Origin: Gordonia sp. SID5947 | GTDB lineage: Bacteria; Actinomycetota; Actinomycetes; Mycobacteriales; Mycobacteriaceae | Length of the DNA: 64,000 nucleotides | Reading direction: 5' to 3' | Assembly: GCF_009862785.1 (NCBI RefSeq) | Contig: NZ_WWHU01000001.1 | Span: 3,782,001-3,846,000 of the forward strand | Shown: positions 1-8,650 of the stretch, in pieces | Numbering within the stretch: position 1 is the stretch's first letter | Layout of the letters: each line of letters begins with the position of its first letter | Program-made: the position numbers and the translations under genes | The notes under the pieces: model-generated | Database searches by the model: none | What the model saw: the letters and a program-made list of their open reading frames with translations, nothing else | What the model was told of the DNA's origin: nothing

Positions 1-312
1 GACGAGCGTGACGGAGTCCGCGCGGACCTCCTCCAGTACGCCGATCACCTGCTCTTCGAGTTGCCGGAGCTCGAGGATCGGCGATCCCGGATCTGCGAGG
101 TCGATCGACAGTACTCGCTGCGGTCCCGCCAACATGGGAAAGATGAAGGGGTAATGGGTGTCAGTGGAGCCACCCGTGCCGTGTACCAGAACAATGGTGG
201 GTAGGTCGGTCCTGCCGGCGCCCGAGTCATGGTAGGTCACCTCGACGCCGCCCACAGGTAGGCGGCGGGTGATCGGCTCGGCGACGAGGGTGGTGGGAGC
301 GGGTGATGCCAC
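1..312 (-). CDS. Alpha/beta hydrolase, N-terminal part (cut by window edge)
   Basis: The reverse strand is open from a GTG at 312 to the window edge (104 codons). The GTG has a GAAGGA ribosome site about 8 nt upstream. After about 40 residues comes a strand followed by HGTGG, the oxyanion-hole loop typical of alpha/beta hydrolases, and then a second strand ending in IDLADPG. The nucleophile elbow and catalytic triad lie outside the window, so the substrate cannot be inferred; esterase, lactonase and C-C hydrolase are all possible. It is divergent from the IclR regulator, and its promoter carries a weaker copy of the inverted repeat found in front of that regulator, so it is probably the regulator's target. 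Confidence 0.7.
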   Translation of the reverse strand, partial: MASPAPTTLVAEPITRRLPVGGVEVTYHDSGAGRTDLPTIVLVHGTGGSTDTHYPFIFPMLAGPQRVLSIDLADPGSPILELRQLEEQVIGVLEEVRADSVTLV

Positions 313-329
313 GGGTTTGGTCCTTCGTT

Positions 330-351
330 ATAGTCCGTCAGATGGACTTAT
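330..351. promoter_or_regulatory. Probable second IclR operator, in the hydrolase promoter
   Basis: ATAGTCCG, 5 nt, TGGACTTAT form an imperfect inverted repeat just upstream of the hydrolase start. Half-sites and the 5-nt spacer match the perfect repeat at 454-488. That one regulator binds both is inference. Confidence 0.55.
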
Positions 352-453
352 TGGGGAAGAATTGCGGAAAAAGGGTGTTCACTGATCCCGCTGCATTCAG
401 AATGACACGTAGATATTGCGAGGTCAAGATGCTAGTGGATTAAGATGGGCTAT

Positions 454-488
454 ATCTCGAATAGTCCATTTAGTGGACTATTCGAGAT
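454..488. promoter_or_regulatory. Perfect 15-bp inverted repeat, probable IclR operator
   Basis: The left arm ATCTCGAATAGTCCA (454-468) and the right arm (474-488) are exact reverse complements around the spacer TTTAG. The repeat ends 25 nt before the preferred start of the IclR gene, a place suited to autoregulation. It also covers the upstream alternative ATG at 445, which argues against that start. Confidence 0.8.
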
Positions 489-513
489 CCAGCTCTCGAG
501 ATGGAGGAGCGTG

Positions 514-1314
514 ATGGAAGCGACGATGCAAGGAGCGCCGGCCGGTGTGGTCGAGAGGGCTGCAGCCATCCTGGCGGCGGTCGCCGACTACGGGAGGGTC
601 GGTGCGCGTCTTGTCGACGTGGCGCGGGACACCGGGATCGCTAGACCCACGGTGCACCGGATCCTGCAGGAGCTGAGCAACTCTCAGTTGATCGAGATCC
701 TTCCGGCGCGCCGGTACGGGATCGGGCCGGCCGCGCTCGCTCTCGCGCTGTCGGCACCGAATCCGTTGCTGCACAACAAGACAATCCAGGCGGTCGTGGA
801 GGATCTCGCACAGCAGACCACGGTCACGGCCTATGCGGCGGCCCTGGTCAATCGCCGCGCCTACTACGTCGCGCGAGGTCAGGGGTCGGCGCCGGTCCAT
901 GTCTACTCGGTGGAGGTCGGCACCACCACGCCACTGCCGAGCACTCATGCGGGAATCGCACTCATGGCCACTGTCTCCCCTCGAGTCCGAGAGCAGATCA
1001 TGAATGGACTGTCCACTGGTGCGATCGTGGTGCCGGAAGGCCTTCCGATTCCGCCGTCCACCGAAAAGATCGGCCAAGCGCTGGCGCAACTCGAAGAGTC
1101 TGGCCTGTACGCGGTGCACGAGTTGACCATCCGAGGAGTCTCCGGCATGGCAACTCTCGTTCCGGTGGGAGATGGGGCGGCTCCGATGGCGGTGACCCTG
1201 GCAGCAGTTGGCGATCTGCTCGTCACCCGCGATCTCGAGAAGAGCGCAACTCTGCTCCGTGCCGCCGCCAGTGCCATCGGTAGGGAGGTCAGGGGCCTCG
1301 GTGATGCGCACTGA
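514..1314 (+). CDS. IclR-family transcriptional regulator
   Basis: The 266-residue protein has the IclR layout. A winged helix-turn-helix occupies about residues 10-70 (VERAAAILAAVADYG, then a recognition region TGIARPTVHRILQEL), and a C-terminal effector-binding domain fills the rest, including the conserved LPSTHAGIALMA stretch. The ATG at 514 is chosen because GGAGG lies about 8 nt upstream; the longer frame from 445 would make the operator coding. Genes of this family usually control catabolic genes in response to an aromatic or small-acid ligand. The divergent hydrolase with a similar operator is the clearest target. The downstream leftward operon ends about 100 bp away and is convergent. 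Confidence 0.88.
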   Translation: MEATMQGAPAGVVERAAAILAAVADYGRVGARLVDVARDTGIARPTVHRILQELSNSQLIEILPARRYGIGPAALALALSAPNPLLHNKTIQAVVEDLAQQTTVTAYAAALVNRRAYYVARGQGSAPVHVYSVEVGTTTPLPSTHAGIALMATVSPRVREQIMNGLSTGAIVVPEGLPIPPSTEKIGQALAQLEESGLYAVHELTIRGVSGMATLVPVGDGAAPMAVTLAAVGDLLVTRDLEKSATLLRAAASAIGREVRGLGDAH

Positions 1315-1416
1315 AGACGACAGAACTCACTGAAACGACGCGATCCCGCCGACGGGACCACCGAGCAGACACCGAGCTCGGCCGAACCGTGACGGGATCG
1401 CGGCGATGGTGACAGA

Positions 1417-2508
1417 TCAGCCGGCGTTCACGAGACCGTCGACACTGTCCTTGAGTGCAGGCGCGACCTCGGTGCCGAGCAGTTCGAGGTGACGACGGTA
1501 GAGCTCCGGCTCGGAATGGAAATCGTAGTTGTAGACGAGAAGTGTGCCGTAACCGCCGGCCGATTCTTGCTCGGCTCGCAGCTTCTCCACCACGGTGTCC
1601 GGGGTGCCGACGATCCAGACGTTGCGGGCCAGATACTCCTGGTCGACCTTTTCCGCTTCGAGGTCCGGCGCGACCATCTGCTGGAGGTGCGGGCTGTTCG
1701 CCAGGATGATCCACTCGTTCCAGGCGCGGCTGATCGGAGTCGACAGTGCCAGCTCCATGGCCTTCTCCTCGGTCTCACCGACGATGACATCACGCACGAC
1801 ACGCCAGTCCCGACGGTCAGGCGTCAGGCCCGCACTGGTCGCACCCTCGCTGTAGACCTCCCAGTGCCCCTGCAGGAAGCTGTTTGTGATCGCGATGCTG
1901 AGGGGAATGTCTCCCCGCTTGCCGCCTTCGCGGATCGTCGAGGAGCGCGGTGAGAACGCCGCGATCGCGGTGCGGGGACCGCCTTCCTGATACGGCCGCC
2001 AGTGCCCACCGAGCTGGACCTCCGGGATCAGTTCGGGGATGTCGACCGAGAAGTGCTTGCCCTTGATCGTCAGGGCCTCGCCCTTGTTCTGCCAGATCGC
2101 CTTGATGAGATCGTGGCCCTCGAGCAGCATCTCGTGGTTCTGGGTGGGCAGTTCGGTGCCGAAGAGCTGGGCATCGGTCGGGAACGCGCCCGCGCCGAAG
2201 CCGACCATCAGCCGACCCTTCGACATGTGGTCGAGAGCCATCAGCCGGTGCGCGAGCGCGACCGGATTGTGGTACGGCAAGAGGTTTGCCGCCGTACCGA
2301 ACTTCATCCGGCTGGTCTCGCGGATCGCCGCTGCGATCTGGAGTTCAGGCGCACACCAGCGCTCGTACCCCTCGGTGAAGTGCTCCGAGAACCATGCTTC
2401 GGCGAACCCGTACTCTTCGGCCCAGCGGGTGACCTGGAGGTCCCACTCGAAACCCTCGTGTGGCGGTGTGTCCGGAAGCTGGTGAGCGTAGAAAAGCCCG
2501 ACATGCAT
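1417..2508 (-). CDS. Luciferase-like flavin-dependent monooxygenase
   Basis: The 363-residue protein is a bacterial-luciferase-type TIM barrel. Typical stretches are the N-terminal strand MHVGLFYAHQLPD, the SEHF motif near residue 42, AANLLPYHNPVALAHRLMALDHMSKGRLMVGFG around 75-105, and the late NVWIVGTPDTVVEKL stretch. Such enzymes use FMNH2 or F420H2. A flavin reductase at the head of the same leftward run suggests an FMNH2-dependent two-component monooxygenase. It is the last gene of the run 4647 to 1417. The sequence does not show whether it hydroxylates, cleaves a C-N bond or does a Baeyer-Villiger reaction. A second, diverged member lies at 23541-24671. Confidence 0.85.
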   Translation of the reverse strand: MHVGLFYAHQLPDTPPHEGFEWDLQVTRWAEEYGFAEAWFSEHFTEGYERWCAPELQIAAAIRETSRMKFGTAANLLPYHNPVALAHRLMALDHMSKGRLMVGFGAGAFPTDAQLFGTELPTQNHEMLLEGHDLIKAIWQNKGEALTIKGKHFSVDIPELIPEVQLGGHWRPYQEGGPRTAIAAFSPRSSTIREGGKRGDIPLSIAITNSFLQGHWEVYSEGATSAGLTPDRRDWRVVRDVIVGETEEKAMELALSTPISRAWNEWIILANSPHLQQMVAPDLEAEKVDQEYLARNVWIVGTPDTVVEKLRAEQESAGGYGTLLVYNYDFHSEPELYRRHLELLGTEVAPALKDSVDGLVNAG

Positions 2509-2553
2509 TGTGTACTCCTTTTTCTCGGCCTCGCGATCAGTGCGAGGACCTCG

Positions 2554-3396
2554 TCAGTTCCTGATGATGTATCCGGCGTCGACCGGAACTTCGGTGCCTG
2601 TGATGTAGCGGCCTTCGTTGGATGCCAGGAACATGAGCAGGGCACTCACGTCGCCCGGCTCGATCGCCCCAACGGGAAGGATGTTCATCATCTCCAGCCC
2701 CTTCCACCAGACGTCCGGATCGATGGTCTTGGTCGACTCGCCAGGCATGAAGGCGCCGATCATGTTGTCGTTCCACATCATTCCGGTCTTGACGGTGGTG
2801 GGATGAACCGTGTTGACACGGATGTTGTGTGGTCCGAGCTCTCCGGCAAGGGCACGCATCAGTGCGACCATGCCGAGCTTCGCGGCATTGTAGGCCGGGT
2901 GTCCGGCCTCCGCGCGAAAGCCGTTGGAAGAGGAGGTCATCAGGATGGATCCTCCGTTGCCGCCCGCGATGAGGGTGGGAATCGTCGCCTTGCACGTGCG
3001 CCACACGCCACCCAGGTCGATGTCGAGGGTGGTGGTCCATTGCTCTTCGGTCATGTCCCAGGTGGTCTCCGCGCCGGTGAAGATGCCGGCGTTGGCGAGG
3101 ACGATGTCGATGCGACCGAAGGCGTCGACGCCTGCGGCGACGGCTGCGTCGAGCTGCTCCTGTGACCGTACGTCCGCCTGTTGCGCGATGATGCGCCCGC
3201 CGACCGCTTCGACAGCCCGTACCGTCTCGTCGAGGTCGTCGCGCGATGACATCGGATAATCTGCCGCGTCGACCGGGCCGCAGAGGTCGGTCGCGATGAT
3301 CGCGGCTCCCTCTTCGGCGAATCGAACGGCATGCGAACGGCCCTGACCTCGACCGGCTCCGGTGATGAACACCACTTGATCAGCAAACTTACTCAT
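2554..3396 (-). CDS. Mycofactocin-type short-chain dehydrogenase
   Basis: This 280-residue Rossmann enzyme begins with the cofactor loop FITGAGRGQGRSHAVRFAEEGA, the pattern of the mycofactocin-associated SDR subfamily, which also has the long insert after the second strand seen here (DLCGPVDAADYPMSSRDDL). ANAG, the catalytic Ser region (TSSSNG) and Tyr-x-x-x-Lys (YNAAK) are all present. These enzymes are known to hold NAD(H) tightly and to pass electrons to mycofactocin. It starts with ATG after AAGGAAC. It sits between the RibB-like gene and the monooxygenase, so it probably oxidises an alcohol intermediate or product of that enzyme. Confidence 0.87.
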   Translation of the reverse strand: MSKFADQVVFITGAGRGQGRSHAVRFAEEGAAIIATDLCGPVDAADYPMSSRDDLDETVRAVEAVGGRIIAQQADVRSQEQLDAAVAAGVDAFGRIDIVLANAGIFTGAETTWDMTEEQWTTTLDIDLGGVWRTCKATIPTLIAGGNGGSILMTSSSNGFRAEAGHPAYNAAKLGMVALMRALAGELGPHNIRVNTVHPTTVKTGMMWNDNMIGAFMPGESTKTIDPDVWWKGLEMMNILPVGAIEPGDVSALLMFLASNEGRYITGTEVPVDAGYIIRN

Positions 3397-3427
3397 GTGT
3401 TCCTTTTCTCTTCTCTCGCAGAGGTTT

Positions 3428-4099
3428 TCAAAGGCCGTTAGGTGATCGGCCCATATGGCGGTCCGTCGCGGTCCGTACACCGGGACACGGCAGCATCGCG
3501 ATTGGGACGCAATGGTCGTCGCCGAAACGATGCAGTTCGTCTCCGGAGACGATGTCTCCGTGTTCGTCGAGCATCGGTGCCAGCGCAGCCACCGGCGCGA
3601 GCGCGAGGCGCCGCATGATGCTGACCGCAGTGGCATGGACGTCCGCACCCCATCGGCCGGACGAGCGGATCGGGACGACGTGCCCGGGGCGACTCAGATC
3701 GTCGTGGCGGGTGTTCGGATCGGCCAGTGCGCGCACCGTGATCGCTCGGTCGTGAGCGGAAATCCCGGTGCCGGTATCCCTGACCGCGTCGACCGACACG
3801 GCATAGTCGAGGTGGTCGACAGAGTCGTTGACACGAACCATCGGCGGGAGCGCGAGGCGATCGAGAACGGAGCCGTCGGTCGCCACGCACACGAAGCCGT
3901 CAGTGTGCTTGATGACGAATGCCATGGTCGACGTGGACACCCGGTCGCCGGCCGCCATCAGATATCCGGGCTGACCTGCTCCCAGCTGCAGGATTATCGG
4001 CGCTCCGTCGAGAAGCGCCCGTACGCATTCCTCGCTGATCCATGTGCCGTCTACAACGCCGTCGTTGCGCGGGCCATCCCAGGTCTCGAGGAGCGTCAT
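3428..4099 (-). CDS. RibB-like (DHBP synthase fold) protein with altered active site
   Basis: The 223-residue protein aligns by eye with 3,4-dihydroxy-2-butanone-4-phosphate synthase. Visible family segments are TDGFVCVATDG, LALPPMVRVNDS, YAVSVDA, TGISAHDRAITVRALADP and DLSRPGHVVPIR. The acidic metal-binding loop of RibB (DDEDRENEGD type) is replaced by LQLGAGQPG, and the GHTEA motif region reads ADVHA, so the metal-binding and catalytic acids appear to be lost. It is therefore unlikely to make the riboflavin precursor. Its start overlaps the flavin reductase stop (ATGA), so the two are translationally coupled and it works beside an FMN monooxygenase. A flavin- or substrate-handling role is only a guess. 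Confidence 0.75.
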   Translation of the reverse strand: MTLLETWDGPRNDGVVDGTWISEECVRALLDGAPIILQLGAGQPGYLMAAGDRVSTSTMAFVIKHTDGFVCVATDGSVLDRLALPPMVRVNDSVDHLDYAVSVDAVRDTGTGISAHDRAITVRALADPNTRHDDLSRPGHVVPIRSSGRWGADVHATAVSIMRRLALAPVAALAPMLDEHGDIVSGDELHRFGDDHCVPIAMLPCPGVRTATDRHMGRSPNGL

Positions 4100-4647
4100 C
4101 GTGCACCACCTGTCTCGCGCGATGGCACTGCGCCGGGCGTCGCGGAGACGATGGTCGGGAACTGTGATCGGAAGAAGACGAGGGGCGACGGATGAAGGGA
4201 GTCCTGGTCGAGAGTGGTATCGAAATCGTTGATGCTGCACACGGCGATGAGGTGGTCTCCGCCCGGGTGCTGGTCGACGATCGTGCAGTCGAACCATGCG
4301 ACCGATCCATGGAGCAGCGGGTGATCGGTGCGATCTGACTCCACGAGGTCGACAGCGGCGAACTTGTCCGTCCCGCTCCGAGCGAACTGGCGCGCCAGTT
4401 CGGACTGGCCCTCAGCGAGGACGTTGATCAGAAGTTTTCCCTCATCGGCGACGCGCGGCCACGTCGTCGAACTGCGATCGACAGCCAGGAGAACGAGGGC
4501 GGGATCGAGCGACAGCGACATGAACGACTGGAGAGTCATTCCTGCGGGGCCGCTGGCTGTCGCGGACGTGACGACAGCGACGCCGGTAGGGAAATGGGCG
4601 ACGACATCCCGGAACTTGCGCTGGTCGATCGTTGACGACATGGCCAC
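4096..4647 (-). CDS. Flavin reductase (FMN reductase-like domain)
   Basis: The 183-residue split-barrel protein has HFPTGVAVVTS near residue 18 and the typical series of a small flavin:NADH reductase (SFMSLSLDPALVLLAVDRSSTTWP, then INVLAEGQSELARQFA, and the late FFRSQFPTI). It starts at a GTG six bases after AAAGGAG; a second ATG lies two codons later. It is the first gene of the leftward run and probably supplies FMNH2 to the luciferase-like monooxygenase. A second reductase is at 44280-44771. Confidence 0.86.
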   Translation of the reverse strand: MAMSSTIDQRKFRDVVAHFPTGVAVVTSATASGPAGMTLQSFMSLSLDPALVLLAVDRSSTTWPRVADEGKLLINVLAEGQSELARQFARSGTDKFAAVDLVESDRTDHPLLHGSVAWFDCTIVDQHPGGDHLIAVCSINDFDTTLDQDSLHPSPLVFFRSQFPTIVSATPGAVPSRETGGAR

Positions 4648-5034
4648 CGAGGTCTCCTTTCATGGGTTGTGGTCGAGCGATCGGCACGACCGGTCGAGCG
4701 AACGACCTGTGATGTGAAGTGCGAGCGTCGGCCCGACTGGTGTGAGCGTACCCTCGACTGGGAAGATGTATGAACGATCGTTAGTAATTAGTGACCGGCT
4801 ATTGTGATCTCCGGCCTGATCCATCGGATCCCTGCGGCGATTATGCTGTTGTAGTGCGCTGATTGGCTCTCGCGGGAAGGATTTGACGTACCAACCGCGT
4901 CCACGCTCGGCGGAAGAACGGGTGACATAGATGCGTGCAAAGCTCTGCATCTGGCCGCTCCGTTCTGATATCTTACGAACCAACAGTCATACTTTACCAC
5001 GAGTATGGTTTCGATCACAGAGGAAGTGGGAGAA
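4648..5034. promoter_or_regulatory. Divergent promoter region with AACGATCGTT palindrome
   Basis: This 387-bp gap separates the flavin-reductase operon and the aminotransferase and must carry both promoters. A perfect 10-bp palindrome AACGATCGTT lies at 4773-4782, next to an AT-rich stretch. A similar GAACGGTCGTAC element occurs in front of the ABC importer near 15341. No gene is seen here. Confidence 0.45.
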
Positions 5035-6294
5035 GTGAACGAACTCAACGGTTCGCTGGAGGCGTACCGACGCACAGAGCGCATTGTGGGAGCCGGTGTG
5101 TCTTCCGGCCTCCGCGCGATGATGCAACCGCACCCCCTTTTCATCGATCACGCCCGCGGGTCACGGATGTGGGACATCGATGGCAACGAGTACGTGGACT
5201 ACGTCATGGGTTGGGGCCCCCTTGTCGCCGGGCACAGCCACCCCCGGATCATCTCGGCGGTTGGCGAGATGCTGCCGAGGATGCAGATGATCGGGATGGG
5301 TCATCGGCTCGAGTACGAGGCCGCGGAAGCCGTGGTTGCCGCGATACCCGGCGCGGAAAAGCTGCTGTGGAGCAACAGCGGGACCGAGGCCGTTCAGGTC
5401 GCGCTGAGGTTGGCACGTGCGGCCAGCGGCCGGAACACGGTTGTCAAGTTCATCAACAGCTATCACGGATGGCACGACTCGGTCTTCGCGAGCGTGGCAT
5501 ACCACGAGGGTGGCGAGGCGGCGACGATGAACTCCCTGGGACAGAATCCACACGCCATCGATCAACTTCTGGTGTTGCCCTTCAACGACATCGACGCGGT
5601 CGGTGAACTGTTGGCCGACGCGGCCGCGCGGGACATCGGCGCGGTGTTGCTGGACCCGGTCCAGAGCAACTCGGGCCTCTACGCCCCGGTGCCGGGCTTC
5701 CTCGAAAAGGTTCGAGAGCTCTGCGACGAGCATGGCGTCATCCTGATCTTCGACCAGGTCATCGCAGGTTTCCGTGTTGCGCATGGCGGTGCGACCGAGC
5801 GCTACGGTGTCGAGCCGGACCTCTCGGTGCTCGGAAAGGCGATAGCGGGCGGTTTTGCCCAGGCCGCCGTCGTCGGGCGCGCCCCGATCATCGATCTGGT
5901 GACCCAGGGGGTGTTTCACGCGGGCACCTACAACGGGAACCCGATCGCCCTCGCCGCCGTGCAGGCAACGATGGATCTGCTGAACGAGCCCAGAACCTTC
6001 GAGGGTCTGGACTCGGTCGCGTCGGGGTTACGGACGCGGCTGGTCGACGCGTTTGCGGAGTCGTCGCGGCCGTTCGAGGTCCGGCGGATCGGGTCTTTGC
6101 TGGCCATCGACGAGCAGGCCGGCGACCGGCCCCCGATCTGGTCCGATCTGACAGGTGAACTCGTCAACCACGGCATCCTCGCGTTGCCGTCCGGAAAGGT
6201 CTTCGTCTCCACCGAGCACACCCATGCCGATTCGGATCGCTTCGCCGAGGGCATCCGTGCCGCGCTCAGGGTGGTCGACGCAGCCGCGGTGTGA
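5035..6294 (+). CDS. Class III aminotransferase, glutamate-1-semialdehyde aminomutase-like
   Basis: The protein has the fold-type I PLP pattern of the GSA aminomutase branch: NSGTEAVQVALRLAR near residue 115, FINSYHGWHD, the cofactor-ring Asp in FDQVIAGFR, the Schiff-base Lys in VLGKAIAGG, and a phosphate-contact region HAGTYNGNP. The usual DEV motif reads DQV. The true heme-pathway enzyme is unlikely in this catabolic setting, so transamination or amino-group migration on an amino acid or amine is more likely. The GTG at 5035 is preferred because AGAGGAAG lies 8-9 nt upstream; an in-frame ATG at 5005 lacks a ribosome site. Confidence 0.85.
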   Translation: MNELNGSLEAYRRTERIVGAGVSSGLRAMMQPHPLFIDHARGSRMWDIDGNEYVDYVMGWGPLVAGHSHPRIISAVGEMLPRMQMIGMGHRLEYEAAEAVVAAIPGAEKLLWSNSGTEAVQVALRLARAASGRNTVVKFINSYHGWHDSVFASVAYHEGGEAATMNSLGQNPHAIDQLLVLPFNDIDAVGELLADAAARDIGAVLLDPVQSNSGLYAPVPGFLEKVRELCDEHGVILIFDQVIAGFRVAHGGATERYGVEPDLSVLGKAIAGGFAQAAVVGRAPIIDLVTQGVFHAGTYNGNPIALAAVQATMDLLNEPRTFEGLDSVASGLRTRLVDAFAESSRPFEVRRIGSLLAIDEQAGDRPPIWSDLTGELVNHGILALPSGKVFVSTEHTHADSDRFAEGIRAALRVVDAAAV

Positions 6295-6445
6295 CACTCC
6301 GCCCACCACGGAGTTCACTCTCGGGCAATGCCCCCTGGCCGTGTGAGGAGCGACTGCGGATGTCGGTCGGCTCGAACCCCGGACCATCGAGCGCGATCCG
6401 CTTGCCGATGGTCCGGGTGACCGGTTGTCTCGGAGGACGGTCGTC

Positions 6446-7234
6446 TCACGGGGAATCGAGCAAGGTCTGTGTGAAATGCTGCGCGGACCTGTCATCACCG
6501 AGGTAGATCGCGCGAATATTCTTCATGTGGGTGTCGACTGCCATCGCGATCTCGTTCGAATCGCCTCCCTCGAGCGCTGTCAACAGTTCGGCGTGTGTTG
6601 CCAACGACGCTCGGCGCAGATCGCGGAGGGTCTCGGGCTCTTCGAATGCGCTGAACTCCCGCCGCAGGGTGGCCTGCTCGTTCACCAACTGGCCGACGAC
6701 GTTCCTGAGCAGAGGATTTCCCGACGCTTCCGCGAGCTTGAGGACAAAGCGCATCGAGGCTTCCGCGTATTCGGTGTCGTCGTCGATCGACTCGGACATC
6801 TCGGCGTAGATGCCGCGTAGTGCGCGCAGGTCGGCGACCCGTGCGCGAGCCGAAACGAGTAGAGCGGCGGCGAGCTCGATGGGCTCGCGAACCTCGAGGA
6901 GCCAATTCATCACATCGCAGCGGTCACCAGGCGTGCGCTCGCCGAAACTCGGCAGGTCAGAGATCGAAACGACGAATGTTCCGCCGCCGCGGCCTCGCCG
7001 CGATTCCAGTACTCCGCGCTGTGCGAGTTCGTCGATGGCGAAACCCACGATCGCCCGACTCACACCGATATCGGACGCGAGTTCGCGCTCTGAGGGCAGA
7101 CGGTCGCCCTCTCGGTACGTGCCGGAGCGGAGGGCGTCGATGATGACACCGAGTACGCGGTTGCGCATCGGTTGACGTTCCGCTGACAGCGTCGGAGCTG
7201 TCGGTGTGTCTACGACGGTCGAGTCAGGACTCAC
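6446..7234 (-). CDS. FCD-domain GntR (FadR-type) transcriptional regulator
   Basis: The 262-residue protein has a GntR winged helix-turn-helix at about residues 22-95 (GDRLPSERELASDIGVSRAIVGFAIDEL, then the wing GRGGGTFVV) and an all-helical FCD effector domain after it. Conserved FCD positions such as LEVREPIE and the late helix with THMKNIRAIYLG are visible. It is convergent with the aminotransferase. The regulator at 22670-23446 is a close paralogue with an almost identical recognition region, so both may bind the same operator. Ligands of this family are usually small carboxylates. Confidence 0.9.
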   Translation of the reverse strand: MSPDSTVVDTPTAPTLSAERQPMRNRVLGVIIDALRSGTYREGDRLPSERELASDIGVSRAIVGFAIDELAQRGVLESRRGRGGGTFVVSISDLPSFGERTPGDRCDVMNWLLEVREPIELAAALLVSARARVADLRALRGIYAEMSESIDDDTEYAEASMRFVLKLAEASGNPLLRNVVGQLVNEQATLRREFSAFEEPETLRDLRRASLATHAELLTALEGGDSNEIAMAVDTHMKNIRAIYLGDDRSAQHFTQTLLDSP

Positions 7235-7332
7235 GGTTCCTCCGGTTGATCGTGGTCGCCGCGCGCCTCATCGACATCGGCTCGCCCTACCACCATAGAA
7301 GGCGGGCGAAACAGCGGCGGGGCGGTCCTGCC

Positions 7333-8598
7333 TCAGGCGGTGTCCGAGTTCACCGCCCGGCCGTGGTCACGGTCGATCCATCGCACCAACGGTATTGCCG
7401 CCAGTCCGTGGATGAGCACGCTTCCCAGGACCACGAGAACCGTCACCCCGAGTACCGAGGCCGCGGCGTCAGGGTCAGCCAACTGGTTGAAGGCGAGCAG
7501 GCCGAAAACTATGGAGGTGGTGCCGCGCGGGCCCAGCAAAGCGATCAGCCAGCGCTCCGTCGGGGTGCGGCGCGACCCGAGTAGTGCCAGCAGCACCGGT
7601 ATCGCCCGCACCACGGTGAGTACGAGAGCGCAGTACACCCAGGTCCACGCAGTCAGATATCCGCTGGCCAGTACGAGAACGGCGACATTGCCGAAGACAA
7701 ACCACATGCCCATCGTCAACAGGCTGGTCACATCGTCGAGAAAGGCACGATCGTGGTCGCCGATCGCACGCCGGGTGTTCGCGACCTCGGAGGCGGAACG
7801 CTGATTGATCCGCACCTGCCGGAAGACGATGCCGCAGACGAAGGCGGCGACGAACCCGTTGGCACTGGCGAATGACGCGGTGGCGTAGGTCAGTACGGGC
7901 AGGATCACCACGACGACTCGCGCCGCCGGGCCGGTGGTGAGTCCCCGGTGCTCGCTCGCCGACAGGAGCTTTCCGACGATAAATCCTGCGACGGCGCCGA
8001 CGGCGATCGCGAGCAGGACGGATCTGACGGCCGACCCGAGATCATGACTGCCGTGATGCGCGATCGCTGTCGCTCCCGCCAGGAAGATCGCGTAGGTGAA
8101 GATGGGTGACACGATCCCGTCGTTGTAACCGCCCTCGACGTTGATCGCGTCCCGTACCCGTTTGGGCACGCGACGGTCTCGCACGAGCGATTCGGCGGCG
8201 GCGAAGTCGATGGGTACGACGGCGCAGGCGATCACGACCAGTACCGGTACGCCGATGCCGGGAAACAGTACAGCCCCGACGCCGACCGCGGCGGCGATGC
8301 TGAGCGGCAGCGCAAGCCCGAGGAGTCGGGCCGCGATTGCCGGATTGTTGCCGAACGGCTTGCCCGACCGGACTTCAGAGGCATCGACGAACAGCAGGAT
8401 CGCCAGGATGATCTCGGCGATCCGGGTCGTCGTTGTGGAGTTGAGCACTCCCGCAAGCTCAGCATGAGTGAAGACGCCCGTGACTATCCCCGCTGCGGTC
8501 AGCACCACGGGTACCCGGACATGGACCCGTTCGAGCGGAGCGGACACCAGCGCCCATGCGGTTGCGATGAAGCCGATGACCAGTGGAACCCATTGCAC
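7333..8598 (-). CDS. Cation:proton antiporter (CPA1-type membrane protein)
   Basis: The C-terminal 421 residues of a long open frame form a polytopic membrane protein with about 12 hydrophobic segments. ALPLSIAAAVGVGAVLFPG, CAVVPIDFAAAESLV, INVEGGYNDGIVSPIFTYAIFL and LIALLGPRGTTSIVFGLLAF are typical of NhaP/CPA1 antiporters (conserved ND and GPRG). The longer frame upstream runs antisense to the TetR gene, so the GTG at 8598 is taken as the start, although its ribosome site is weak. It is divergent from TetR and its promoter overlaps the TetR operator. It is likely a cation or pH homeostasis gene, not part of the catabolic pathway. Confidence 0.78.
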   Translation of the reverse strand: MQWVPLVIGFIATAWALVSAPLERVHVRVPVVLTAAGIVTGVFTHAELAGVLNSTTTTRIAEIILAILLFVDASEVRSGKPFGNNPAIAARLLGLALPLSIAAAVGVGAVLFPGIGVPVLVVIACAVVPIDFAAAESLVRDRRVPKRVRDAINVEGGYNDGIVSPIFTYAIFLAGATAIAHHGSHDLGSAVRSVLLAIAVGAVAGFIVGKLLSASEHRGLTTGPAARVVVVILPVLTYATASFASANGFVAAFVCGIVFRQVRINQRSASEVANTRRAIGDHDRAFLDDVTSLLTMGMWFVFGNVAVLVLASGYLTAWTWVYCALVLTVVRAIPVLLALLGSRRTPTERWLIALLGPRGTTSIVFGLLAFNQLADPDAAASVLGVTVLVVLGSVLIHGLAAIPLVRWIDRDHGRAVNSDTA

Positions 8599-8650
8599 AG
8601 CAACGACTCTACGGGTCGCCAAGGGTCGTTGGCGGCGTCTGGGAGGGTGA

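Noticed and set aside
1339..1400. CGCGATCCCG ... CGGGATCGCG as a terminator between the IclR gene and the monooxygenase operon
   Set aside because: The arms are perfect but the loop is over 40 nt, so a simple terminator is doubtful.
3428..4099. Annotation of the RibB-like gene as riboflavin biosynthesis ribB
   Set aside because: The metal-binding acidic loop and catalytic motif are missing, and the context is catabolic.
5005..5034. ATG start ten codons upstream of the aminotransferase GTG
   Set aside because: It lacks a ribosome site, while the GTG at 5035 has AGAGGAAG at good spacing.
5035..6294. Annotation of the aminotransferase as hemL (heme biosynthesis)
   Set aside because: The family pattern fits but the DEV motif is altered and the neighbours are catabolic; a true hemL is expected near other heme genes.
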